A DNA stretch of 35,822 nucleotides from positions 1 through 35,822 of the forward strand of contig JAPUKV010000134.1 in the NCBI GenBank assembly GCA_027295475.1, given 5' to 3'. The notes beneath the pieces are model-generated. The model saw nothing but the letters and a program-made list of their open reading frames with translations. It was not told the origin of the DNA and did not search any database. The DNA comes from Pseudomonadota bacterium (GTDB lineage: Bacteria > Pseudomonadota > Gammaproteobacteria > Woeseiales > Woeseiaceae). A program made the position numbers and the translations under genes. Shown here in pieces: positions 24,708-31,170 of the stretch. Within the stretch, counting starts at the first letter, position 1, and every line of letters begins with the position of its first letter.

Positions 24708-24943
24708 TGCTTCTTCCTCCAATCAGGCAGTTCGTTGTCCAGTATGGTCTCCAGTGTTTCCAGCCGCTCTTCGAGTCTCTGCGACAAGCGCCAGAGGTCC
24801 TCGAGCATTTCTTCGTCGCCACTTGAGATCTCGCGAGACTGCTTCCATTTCGTAATGAAATGCAAAACGATAAACAGGGGGGCGGGAATCGCGACAAATA
24901 TGATTACCGCGACTGTTATCAGTTCGCCCAGTGACCAACCCAA
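24704..24943 (-). CDS. pspB: PspB, envelope stress membrane protein
   Basis: The 79-residue protein has one N-terminal membrane helix (about 8-30) and a cytoplasmic coiled coil ending LSQRLEERLETLETILDNELPDWRKK, close to the E. coli PspB end (RIQALESILDAEHPNWR). It works with PspC to signal membrane stress. The start codon is TTG at 24943, directly after the pspA stop (TAA at 24944-24946); GAGG within the end of pspA serves as ribosome site, so translation is coupled to pspA. Confidence 0.93.
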   Translation of the reverse strand: MGWSLGELITVAVIIFVAIPAPLFIVLHFITKWKQSREISSGDEEMLEDLWRLSQRLEERLETLETILDNELPDWRKKQ

Positions 24944-25630
24944 TTACTTGGCCTCGGCCGCAGAGCCGCCCTTGCCCGCTACCCGCTGCTTCAGATCATT
25001 AAGCTCCTTTTCAACGGATTCCTCCGCCGCCAGACCCGCGAATTCGTGCGCAAGATCCTTGGGCAGGCCAAGATCGTACGCCTCAATTCTTCCCTCCACG
25101 TCATCAATACGTCGCGTGTATTGTTCGAAACGAACCAAAGCGTCGTCTATCTGGTAGTCGTAGATCTTTCTTCTGGCGGCAAGCCGACTGTTCGCGGTCT
25201 TGTGCCTGGCAAGCAACGACTTTTGCCTTGCCTTGGCATCCTGCAGCTTGTTCTCGAGCCGCGCGATATCGTCGTTGAGTTTTGCGAGGCCTTCGTCGAT
25301 GACCAGGTAATCCGACTTTATGATGTCTGCTGTAGCGGAAGTCCGGGATTTCTCGACCAGCGCCGCTTTGGCGAGGTCCTCACGTCCCTTGCGCAGAGCA
25401 AGTTCCGCCTTGGCGCCCCAGTCCCGCTGCTCGGATTCCAGTGTTTCCAGCCTGCGGTTCAGGTCTTTCTTGTCCGCAATCGAACGTGCCGCCGCAGAGC
25501 GCACTTCGACCAGCGTATCTTCCATTTCCTGAATCATGAGCCGGACGATCTTCTCCGGATCCTCTGCCTTATCGAGTATCGCGTTGATATTCGAGTTCAC
25601 GATGTCGCTGAATCTCGTGAAAATTCCCAT
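24944..25630 (-). CDS. pspA: PspA, phage shock protein A (ESCRT-III/IM30 family)
   Basis: The 228-residue peripheral membrane protein is almost entirely coiled coil, starting MGIFTRFSDIVNSNINAILDKAEDPEKIVRLMIQEMEDTL, the amphipathic helix and signature of PspA/IM30. It has a dual role: it binds and inhibits PspF in the resting cell, and forms oligomers on damaged inner membrane to stop proton leakage. It is the first gene of a five-gene minus-strand operon. A sigma-54 promoter lies 41-56 bases upstream. The Ala/Lys/Glu tail (GKGGSAAEAK) is slightly longer than in E. coli. Confidence 0.97.
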   Translation of the reverse strand: MGIFTRFSDIVNSNINAILDKAEDPEKIVRLMIQEMEDTLVEVRSAAARSIADKKDLNRRLETLESEQRDWGAKAELALRKGREDLAKAALVEKSRTSATADIIKSDYLVIDEGLAKLNDDIARLENKLQDAKARQKSLLARHKTANSRLAARRKIYDYQIDDALVRFEQYTRRIDDVEGRIEAYDLGLPKDLAHEFAGLAAEESVEKELNDLKQRVAGKGGSAAEAK

Positions 25631-25670
25631 GAACCTGTCCTCTCAAGTGAAAAAAATACACTACTTATCT

Positions 25671-25686
25671 TGCAGAAAGCGTGCCA
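25671..25686 (-). promoter_or_regulatory. Sigma-54 promoter of the psp operon
   Basis: On the minus strand TGGCACGCTTTCTGCA has the -24 GG and -12 GC exactly 10 bases apart and matches the consensus TGGCAC-N5-TTGCA except for one base. It places the transcript start about 30 bases before the pspA ATG. Confidence 0.92.
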
Positions 25687-25703
25687 GTCTTGCGAATTAC
25701 GCT

Positions 25704-25716
25704 TAATAGATTGATT
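25704..25716. promoter_or_regulatory. IHF-binding site between psp promoter and enhancer
   Basis: TAATAGATTGATT matches the inverse of the IHF consensus (YAA-N4-TTGATW) at every defined base. It lies between the sigma-54 promoter and the palindromic enhancer, as in E. coli, where IHF bends the DNA to bring PspF to the polymerase. Confidence 0.8.
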
Positions 25717-25761
25717 TACAACGGAAATTTCGATAACTTCTGGCACGAATGCGCAGCAGAT

Positions 25762-25780
25762 ATTAGTGTATTTCACTAAT
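25762..25780. promoter_or_regulatory. PspF upstream activating sequence (enhancer)
   Basis: Perfect palindrome ATTAGTG-TATTT-CACTAAT, centred about 110 bases upstream of the predicted pspA transcript start. It has the TAGTG half-site type I recall for E. coli PspF. It also lies just upstream of, or over, the likely -35 region of pspF, consistent with PspF repressing its own gene. Confidence 0.85.
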
Positions 25781-25791
25781 TAGTCGCTTTT

Positions 25792-25797
25792 TATACT
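25792..25797 (+). promoter_or_regulatory. Candidate -10 element of pspF
   Basis: TATACT lies 21 bases before the pspF ATG. The -35 region would fall in the PspF-binding palindrome, as expected for an autorepressed promoter. Confidence 0.45.
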
Positions 25798-25818
25798 CCC
25801 GTTTGGTTAAATTGGCTA

Positions 25819-26850
25819 ATGACTGAGAACCGCACGGTACAACCCATCATCGGCGAGGCGCCGCCATTCCTGGCAATGCTGGAGCACGTGTCCCGTGCTG
25901 CCCCGCTCAGCAAGCCCGTACTCGTCGTGGGCGAGCGTGGTACCGGCAAGGAATTGATTGCATCCCGGCTGCATTTTCTCTCCAGCCGCTGGGAACAACC
26001 GCTGATCAAGGTGAATTGCGCGGCGCTGACCGAGTCGATCCTGGAGTCGGAGTTGTTTGGTCATGAAGCAGGGGCATTTACCGGCGCCGTCAAGGCACAT
26101 GTCGGCCACTTCGAGCGGGCCGATGGCGGTACGCTGGTGCTCGACGAGCTTTCGACCATATCTCTTCGAATGCAGGAGAAGATTCTGCGCGTTATCGAGT
26201 ACGGTGAACTGCAGCGCGTCGGCGGCAGCGATACCTTGATCGTCGATGTACGCATCGTCGGCTCGACGAACTCGGATCTCCAGGCGATGGCTGCTACAGG
26301 GAAGTTTCGCGTGGACCTTCTCGATCGGCTTGCCTTCGATGTCGTTACGCTTCCACCGCTGCGCGAGCGACTCGAGGACGTATTGCCGCTTGCGTATGCG
26401 TTCGCACTGAACATGGTCAGTGAACTCGGGCGCCCGCTTTTCCCTGGCTTCGGCGCTCGTGCTGCCTCAGCCTTGCTACGGCACGACTGGCCGGGAAACG
26501 TGCGCGAGCTAAAAAATGCCGTTGAGCGTTCTGTCTACCGCAGCGAAGACCCGGATAAGCAAATCACTAAGATCGCGTTCGATCCATTTGATTCACCCTT
26601 CCGGCTCCGTGAGGATCATCAGGACGATGCGGAAGAAAAGAAGGTGTCACGCAGGCGCCGGCCGCCCTTGCTTCCTTTCGACCTCACGGCACGGGTTAAC
26701 GAGACTGAAATGGAACTGTTGCAGGCCGGACTGGAGAAAGCGCGGTTCAATCAGAAAGTGGCTGCAGAGTTGCTTGGCCTCAGTTATCACCAGCTACGCG
26801 GCAAGATGAAGAAATATGGTCTTGACCGCCGAACGGTTCCGAGCGCCTGA
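25819..26850 (+). CDS. pspF: PspF, sigma-54-dependent activator of the psp operon
   Basis: AAA+ enhancer-binding protein of 343 residues without an N-terminal receiver domain, as in PspF. Walker A GERGTGKE is at 38-45, the sigma-54-contact loop GAFTGA at 85-90, Walker B GGTLVLDE at 103-110, then PPLRERLEDVLPLA, DWPGNVRELKNAVERSVYR and a C-terminal Fis-type helix-turn-helix (NQKVAAELLGLSYHQLRGKMKKYG). It aligns with E. coli PspF along the whole length with many identical blocks. PspF drives the sigma-54 promoter of pspA and is held inactive by PspA, so no phosphorylation is needed. Divergent from pspA. Confidence 0.97.
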   Translation: MTENRTVQPIIGEAPPFLAMLEHVSRAAPLSKPVLVVGERGTGKELIASRLHFLSSRWEQPLIKVNCAALTESILESELFGHEAGAFTGAVKAHVGHFERADGGTLVLDELSTISLRMQEKILRVIEYGELQRVGGSDTLIVDVRIVGSTNSDLQAMAATGKFRVDLLDRLAFDVVTLPPLRERLEDVLPLAYAFALNMVSELGRPLFPGFGARAASALLRHDWPGNVRELKNAVERSVYRSEDPDKQITKIAFDPFDSPFRLREDHQDDAEEKKVSRRRRPPLLPFDLTARVNETEMELLQAGLEKARFNQKVAAELLGLSYHQLRGKMKKYGLDRRTVPSA

Positions 26851-26855
26851 AATCC

Positions 26856-26878
26856 CATCGCCTGCAACGCAGGCGATG
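26856..26878. terminator. Perfect hairpin between convergent genes
   Basis: CATCGCCTGC-AAC-GCAGGCGATG forms a 10-bp perfect stem 5 bases after the pspF stop and 6 bases before the stop of the ABC permease gene on the other strand. No clear T-run on either side, but the position suggests two-way termination. Confidence 0.6.
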
Positions 26879-26884
26879 CGAGAA

Positions 26885-27808
26885 TCAGCTGTCGTCCCTG
26901 TAGCGTCGAACGTATATTGCGGCGGTCGTAAAAATCCCGCAAACAACAATCCCCAACCACAGCGCAGGGCTGCTAAAGAACCGTCCCAGATCCAGCAATG
27001 CCAGCAGGCTCAGGGAAGCGTCGCCGACCATCTTAAAATGCTCGCCTTCCTGGAATAACAACTCCAGGTTATCGAGTCCGCGGAAGAGCGGCATTTTGAC
27101 GGATCGCACAAAAAAGGCTTCGGCGAAAACCGTCGTGTGAAAAATCATCCTTTCCAGCAACGGCAGAATTGCAATTGGTAGAGCTGCGATCAGGAATGGC
27201 GAGCGCTTCGCAAACGCAGATACAAACAGAGACCATCCGACGAAGGGTGACAGCCACAGCGGCAACGCCAACAGGAATACCAGTGTCGCTGTCCAATTAT
27301 CGATAAATGGAGCGGCCGTCCAGATCAGATGCCAGGTGTTGGCGCCTCGAGCGCCAAGCCAGACGCTCGTTACCATGAGCACGACCAGGTGCGTTAGTAC
27401 GATGAACACGAATGTAACAAGTGGAATGACCAGCAGTGCCGTCAGCAGTTTTGACAGTACGGTTTCAAAGTCGGTCGAAGGAATAGACCGCCAAAAAAGA
27501 ATGCTTCGATCTTTGCGCTCTGCATAAAGCGCGTCAAGGGAGTAGAAAATGGTCAGTATCCACATCGCAAACACGAACGTGCTGGACAAACTGATCATCA
27601 GCACGGTGATGGCGGCCGATCTTCCATTTTCCCCCAGATTCGTGGCACCAAGGATTCCGATGTCCACCGCGTGATCAAAACCGGACACGGCAACCTGACC
27701 GGTTACTGATCCCAGGGACACCAGAAGGGCAATGACGAGTGGCATGACGTAAATTGCCCTGTGCTCCCAGAGCTCACGCCTGATCAATGCAATCTGAGCT
27801 TTAATCAT
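26885..27808 (-). CDS. ABC-2-type transporter permease
   Basis: The 307-residue inner-membrane protein has about six helices (near 18-38, 62-84, 110-140, 166-190, 205-225 and 280-300). It includes an early segment (SALYAERKDRSILFWRSIPSTDFETVLSKLLTALLVIPLV) common to ABC-2 permeases of YtrC/D or CcmB-like exporters. Its start overlaps the ATPase stop by four bases (ATGA), so the two form one transporter. The substrate is unknown; related GntR-linked systems answer cell-envelope antibiotics or act in lipid or peptide export. Confidence 0.88.
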   Translation of the reverse strand: MIKAQIALIRRELWEHRAIYVMPLVIALLVSLGSVTGQVAVSGFDHAVDIGILGATNLGENGRSAAITVLMISLSSTFVFAMWILTIFYSLDALYAERKDRSILFWRSIPSTDFETVLSKLLTALLVIPLVTFVFIVLTHLVVLMVTSVWLGARGANTWHLIWTAAPFIDNWTATLVFLLALPLWLSPFVGWSLFVSAFAKRSPFLIAALPIAILPLLERMIFHTTVFAEAFFVRSVKMPLFRGLDNLELLFQEGEHFKMVGDASLSLLALLDLGRFFSSPALWLGIVVCGIFTTAAIYVRRYRDDS

Positions 27809-28662
27809 GCCGCCGCTCCTTTGATCTTGGCTACAAAGAGATCGGCAACGCCCGGAGTACGAACTTCGCCCATACCCTGCAATCGATCACGGCTGACCCC
27901 TTCGAATATCAGGACTTTCTGGCCAAATACCTCCCGTTCATAAATCGGATTGAGCTGCCGCGCCTCCTCGGCGTTTTCCCCAGACGCCAGGAGTTCTGCA
28001 TAGCGCTCAGGCAAGTCTTCCATGCTCGCATCCAGGATAATTTTTCCATCGTTAATAAACATGATATCGGTTAGCAGATTCTCGATCTCCTCCACCTGGT
28101 GTGTGGTTATGAGAATTGTCCGTTCGCCGTCGAAGTAATCGTTCAGCAGGTTGCCATAAAATTCCTTTCTGAAAATGATATCGAGCCCGAGCGTCGGTTC
28201 GTCCAGTACGAGAAGTTTCGCATCGATGGCAGCAATGATAGAAAGGTGAAACTGTGTGACCATCCCTTTGGACAGTTCGCGCACCTTGGCATCAGGTCGA
28301 ACCTTCGTGCGGCTCAGCAACTCTTCGGCGCGGCTTCGTGAAAAGCGTGGATGCACTGCTTCGATGAAATCCAGGAGTTGTGTTACTCGAATCCATCTTG
28401 GCAGAACGGCAACGTCCGCAATAAAGCAGATGTTTTGCATCAACTCTTTTCGCTGCCGGAACGGGTCCAGGCCAAGCACCGACAGACTGCCCTGGCAATC
28501 GGTCAGACCAAGCACAGCCTTGAGCAAGGTAGTCTTGCCGGCGCCGTTCGGACCGATCAGGCCGGTGATCTTGCCCTTTTCTATTTCGAAGCTGACGTCG
28601 TCGACCGCCCTGACGCTGCCATAAAACTTGGAAACGTTGCGGGCACTGACCAGGCTAGTCAT
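27805..28662 (-). CDS. ABC transporter ATP-binding protein
   Basis: The 285-residue nucleotide-binding subunit has Walker A GPNGAGKTT, the ABC signature LSKGM (variant of LSGGQ), Walker B LLVLDEPTLGLD and the H-loop TTHQVEEIE. A C-terminal extension of about 60 residues (from EDLPERYAEL) is typical of YtrB/DUF4162-like exporters. I chose the ATG at 28662: GGGAG seven bases upstream, and it overlaps the GntR stop (ATGA). The open frame to 28758 lacks a ribosome site and would overlap the regulator gene. Confidence 0.93.
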   Translation of the reverse strand: MTSLVSARNVSKFYGSVRAVDDVSFEIEKGKITGLIGPNGAGKTTLLKAVLGLTDCQGSLSVLGLDPFRQRKELMQNICFIADVAVLPRWIRVTQLLDFIEAVHPRFSRSRAEELLSRTKVRPDAKVRELSKGMVTQFHLSIIAAIDAKLLVLDEPTLGLDIIFRKEFYGNLLNDYFDGERTILITTHQVEEIENLLTDIMFINDGKIILDASMEDLPERYAELLASGENAEEARQLNPIYEREVFGQKVLIFEGVSRDRLQGMGEVRTPGVADLFVAKIKGAAA

Positions 28663-29039
28663 TCTTTTTCTCCCTGATCTCCGGGTTCCGGCACGGCTTT
28701 CAACAACGTATCGGTGTCCAGCCCAAGACGACGGATGGTCGCAACGACCCCCGGCCATGCCTTATTCAGAAATCTTTTTCGCTCGTCTTTTATCAGCTGC
28801 TGCCTGGCCCCGTCGGTCACAAACATTCCACGACCACGCCTTTTCTCAACCAGGCCCTCATCCACGAGTTCCTGATAGCCTTTAAGGACCGTCAAAGGAT
28901 TGAGCCGGTATTCGGCGGCGACATTGCGAACCGACGGCAGGGCATCTCCATCAGTCAACACGCCCTCCAGAATCATATCGACGACCCGATCACGGAGCTG
29001 CCGGTAGATCGGGAGGTCTTCACTCCACTTAGGGTCCAT
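28659..29039 (-). CDS. GntR-family (YtrA-type) transcriptional regulator
   Basis: The 126-residue protein has an N-terminal winged helix-turn-helix (DLPIYRQLRDRVVDMILEGVLTDGDALPSVRNVAAEYRLNPLTVLKGYQELVDEGLVEKRRGRGMFV) and only a short helical tail of about 45 residues, which defines the YtrA subgroup. Such regulators normally repress the ABC operon they belong to. A 22-bp palindrome overlapping the promoter at 29451-29472 is the obvious operator. The ATG at 29039 begins DPKWSEDLPIY; an upstream ATG at 29096 is unlikely. Coupled to the ABC gene by an ATGA overlap. Confidence 0.93.
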   Translation of the reverse strand: MDPKWSEDLPIYRQLRDRVVDMILEGVLTDGDALPSVRNVAAEYRLNPLTVLKGYQELVDEGLVEKRRGRGMFVTDGARQQLIKDERKRFLNKAWPGVVATIRRLGLDTDTLLKAVPEPGDQGEKE

Positions 29040-29092
29040 TGAAGTCCCGTGTGCTGTTTGTGGTTTGCCCTGGCGTGGAAAAGGCGCCGGCA

Positions 29093-29401
29093 TCAATCAT
29101 ACTGCACCGGCGAGTTTTCGGAATCAGGAATGTCTGCAGCAGGAGATGCAGATTCGTTACTGTTCAGATCTGCGTCTATCGTCAGGATCAGGACTGTCTC
29201 AATAGCGGCTGAGAGCAAGTCGAGTTTTGCGAGCCGCTCCCGGTGTATTTTGGCGCGCAAACCTGTGTCCAGCTGCAAAGTATTCGTAGCGGGCGCCTGC
29301 TCTCGCAAATTCGGCTCCGACAGACCGGCAATCAAGGCGATCGTCAGCATAATCAGCACCAACAAGCCAACGCTCGCCTGGTCATAGACTTGAGTTTTCA
29401 T
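29093..29401 (-). CDS. Small membrane protein, first gene of the GntR-ABC operon
   Basis: The 102-residue product is not a recognised family. One helix near the N-terminus (about 9-27, ASVGLLVLIMLTIALIAGL) is followed by a charged region and a second helix-like segment (LLSAAIETVLILTI), then an acidic, Ser/Pro/Asn-rich tail. The ATG at 29401 has GGGAG nine bases upstream; longer starts to 29530 would cross the operator and promoter. It lies between the operator and gntR, 53 bases before the gntR ATG, so it would be controlled with the transporter. Confidence 0.55.
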   Translation of the reverse strand: MKTQVYDQASVGLLVLIMLTIALIAGLSEPNLREQAPATNTLQLDTGLRAKIHRERLAKLDLLSAAIETVLILTIDADLNSNESASPAADIPDSENSPVQYD

Positions 29402-29450
29402 GTTACTGGTCTCCCGCGCGCTCATTGCCGATCCCGGCCTAAGTGACATA

Positions 29451-29472
29451 GTGTTATAGTCAACTATAACAC
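29451..29472. promoter_or_regulatory. Palindromic operator, probably for the GntR/YtrA-type regulator
   Basis: GTGTTATAGT and ACTATAACAC, separated by CA, form a perfect 10-bp inverted repeat. It overlaps the predicted -10 of the minus-strand operon promoter, the usual place for a repressor site. Confidence 0.8.
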
Positions 29473-29490
29473 CAAAGAAATGCATTGCAA
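29463..29490 (-). promoter_or_regulatory. Candidate sigma-70 promoter of the GntR-ABC operon
   Basis: On the minus strand TTGCAA (plus 29485-29490) and TATAGT (plus 29463-29468) are 16 bases apart. The -10 sits inside the palindrome at 29451-29472. Confidence 0.55.
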
Positions 29491-29530
29491 GCCCTTCAGC
29501 CAAGAAAACAGGCCGATCACTGTCATACAC

Positions 29531-30037
29531 GCGTCCATACAGTGAGGGAATTACCGTTTTATCACGGCAAAACAGTGCCTTATCTCACGCGACCCGCAAT
29601 GGGCAGAATCGGCCCGCCGACCGCTGGAGCGCGAACAGGCACGTGCAGGAAAGGGACAGCGTGACGGCGAACGCCGTTCGATCCGGCCACCAAGCCGTGC
29701 AGGCGGAAAAACCGCAGGCAGAGAAAATGGCAGCGTTCAAAAAGTCCGCCATGGCATTCGGCTGCGGCGGCAAGATCGTGTACAGAAGAACAGCTGGCCG
29801 ACATGACGAAGCAAGAGCCGAACCGCTTATCTTCAACGCAGCTCATCCCGAATTTGATCCGCCCGCTGCATCATCGGAAGTCTTTCTCATCACGATAGGC
29901 CGATAGAAGCCGGCAATGCTAGAATCGCTCGCCGCGGCGTATGCCTTGCCATGCGTAGTTATCCTTAATGACAAAGCTTGTCGTAAACGTCACTCTTGAT
30001 ACAGGCACATGCATAGCTTCTCGAATAGGACAAGAAA
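29531..30037. other. About 500 bases without a confident gene
   Basis: The region lies between the promoter of the GntR operon and mdh. Several frames of 80-90 codons are open (for example 29585-29836 minus and 29643-29906 plus) but none has a ribosome site, recognisable domain or natural-looking composition. The end (about 29,950-30,037) must carry the mdh promoter, which I could not place. It may hold a decayed gene. Confidence 0.4.
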
Positions 30038-31015
30038 ATGAAGAATCCCGTACGCATCACAATCACCGGCGCTGCCGGCCAGATTGGCTATCAACTTGCG
30101 TTTCGTATCGCCTCCGGACAGATGCTGGGTGCTGATCAGCCGGTCATCCTGCAACTCCTCGAAATAACGCCGGCGCTACCGGCACTTGAAGGCGTGATGA
30201 TGGAGCTGGACGACTGTGCATTCGATACGCTGGCAGGGGTGGTCGGTACGGACGATGCCAACGTCGCTTTCAAGGACAGCGACTACGCGCTTCTGGTAGG
30301 CGCGCGGCCGCGGGGTCCCGGGATGGAGCGTAAGGACCTGCTTCAGGCAAACGCGCAGATTTTCTCGGTTCAGGGAAAAGCCATGAACGAACACGCCAGC
30401 CGCGACATCAGGGTGCTGGTTGTGGGCAACCCGGCCAACACGAATGCACTCATCACGAGCTCAAATGCGCCGGATATCGAGCCGAAGAATATTACGGCGA
30501 TGACCCGGCTGGATCACAACCGCGCCTCGGCCCAACTCGCGGCGAAGACGGGCAAGCACATTTCAGAAGTGAAGCAGATGGCGATCTGGGGAAACCATTC
30601 GGCCACCCAATATCCCGATATGCATCACGCCACCGTCGCCGGGCAGGCAGCGCTGGGCCTGGTCGACGAAAGCTGGTTGATCGATGAGTTTATCCCCTCC
30701 GTACAGCAGCGCGGGGCGGCCATTATCAAGGCCAGGGGCGCATCTTCAGCGGCGTCCGCCGCGTCCGCGGCGATAAATCACATGCATGACTGGGTGCACA
30801 GTACGCCGGCGGACGATTGGGTCAGCATGGGCATACCCGCTGACGGCAGCTATGGCATCAAGGAAGGAGTGATCTATTCTTATCCCGTCCGCTGCAGCAA
30901 CGGCAATTACGAGATCGTGCAGGGGCTCGGAATCAGCGACTTCAGCAGAGAGCGAATGGACGCTACAGAAGCTGAGCTGAGGGAGGAACGCGCTGCAATC
31001 GAAGACCTGCTTTAG
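30038..31015 (+). CDS. mdh: Malate dehydrogenase (NAD-dependent, cytosolic-type)
   Basis: Reversible oxidation of malate to oxaloacetate in the TCA cycle. At 325 residues it is of the longer type common in beta- and some gammaproteobacteria, not the 312-residue E. coli type. The NAD loop GAAGQIGY is at about 11-18, the arginine loop [26 protein letters not shown], the catalytic aspartate/arginine segment MTRLDHNRA, and the proton-relay His in [20 protein letters not shown] precedes the ATG. Single gene; a small hairpin follows at 31030-31045. Confidence 0.97.
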   Translation: MKNPVRITITGAAGQIGYQLAFRIASGQMLGADQPVILQLLEITPALPALEGVMMELDDCAFDTLAGVVGTDDANVAFKDSDYALLVGARPRGPGMERKDLLQANAQIFSVQGKAMNEHASRDIRVLVVGNPANTNALITSSNAPDIEPKNITAMTRLDHNRASAQLAAKTGKHISEVKQMAIWGNHSATQYPDMHHATVAGQAALGLVDESWLIDEFIPSVQQRGAAIIKARGASSAASAASAAINHMHDWVHSTPADDWVSMGIPADGSYGIKEGVIYSYPVRCSNGNYEIVQGLGISDFSRERMDATEAELREERAAIEDLL

Positions 31016-31029
31016 CCTCGTTGGACCAC
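31015..31029 (-). repeat. Left copy of a 15-bp inverted repeat flanking fadE
   Basis: GCCTCGTTGGACCAC is the reverse complement, with one mismatch, of GTGGTCCAACAAGGC at 33807-33821 on the other side of fadE. Confidence 0.65.
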
Positions 31030-31045
31030 CAGTGCTTCAGCACTG
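31030..31045 (+). terminator. Small hairpin after mdh
   Basis: CAGTGC-TTCA-GCACTG is a perfect 6-bp stem 15 bases after the mdh stop, with no T-run after it; a weak terminator or 3'-end structure at most. Confidence 0.35.
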
Positions 31046-31170
31046 CAAAGTGCCGACCTGCGCAAGATCGGTTAGGGATTTCGGAGCCCGGTAAAACGGT
31101 CGGGCCTGCGAATCGGTCTATGGCGCCCCGGGAGCCCCGATGATAGGGTTCATTTATTGAGGAAGAAGTC

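Noticed and set aside
25741..25755. A second TGGCACG motif, on the plus strand, as a sigma-54 promoter for pspF
   Set aside because: The GG to GC spacing is 9 rather than 10 bases and the -12 half is CGCAG; pspF has a better sigma-70-like TATACT.
29585..29836. Minus-strand frame of 83 codons, partly hydrophobic and Cys-rich, in the gap before mdh
   Set aside because: No ribosome site, odd composition and competing open frames on both strands over the same stretch; not enough to call a gene.
29643..29906. Plus-strand frame of 87 codons in the same gap
   Set aside because: No ribosome site and no recognisable sequence; overlaps frames on the other strand.
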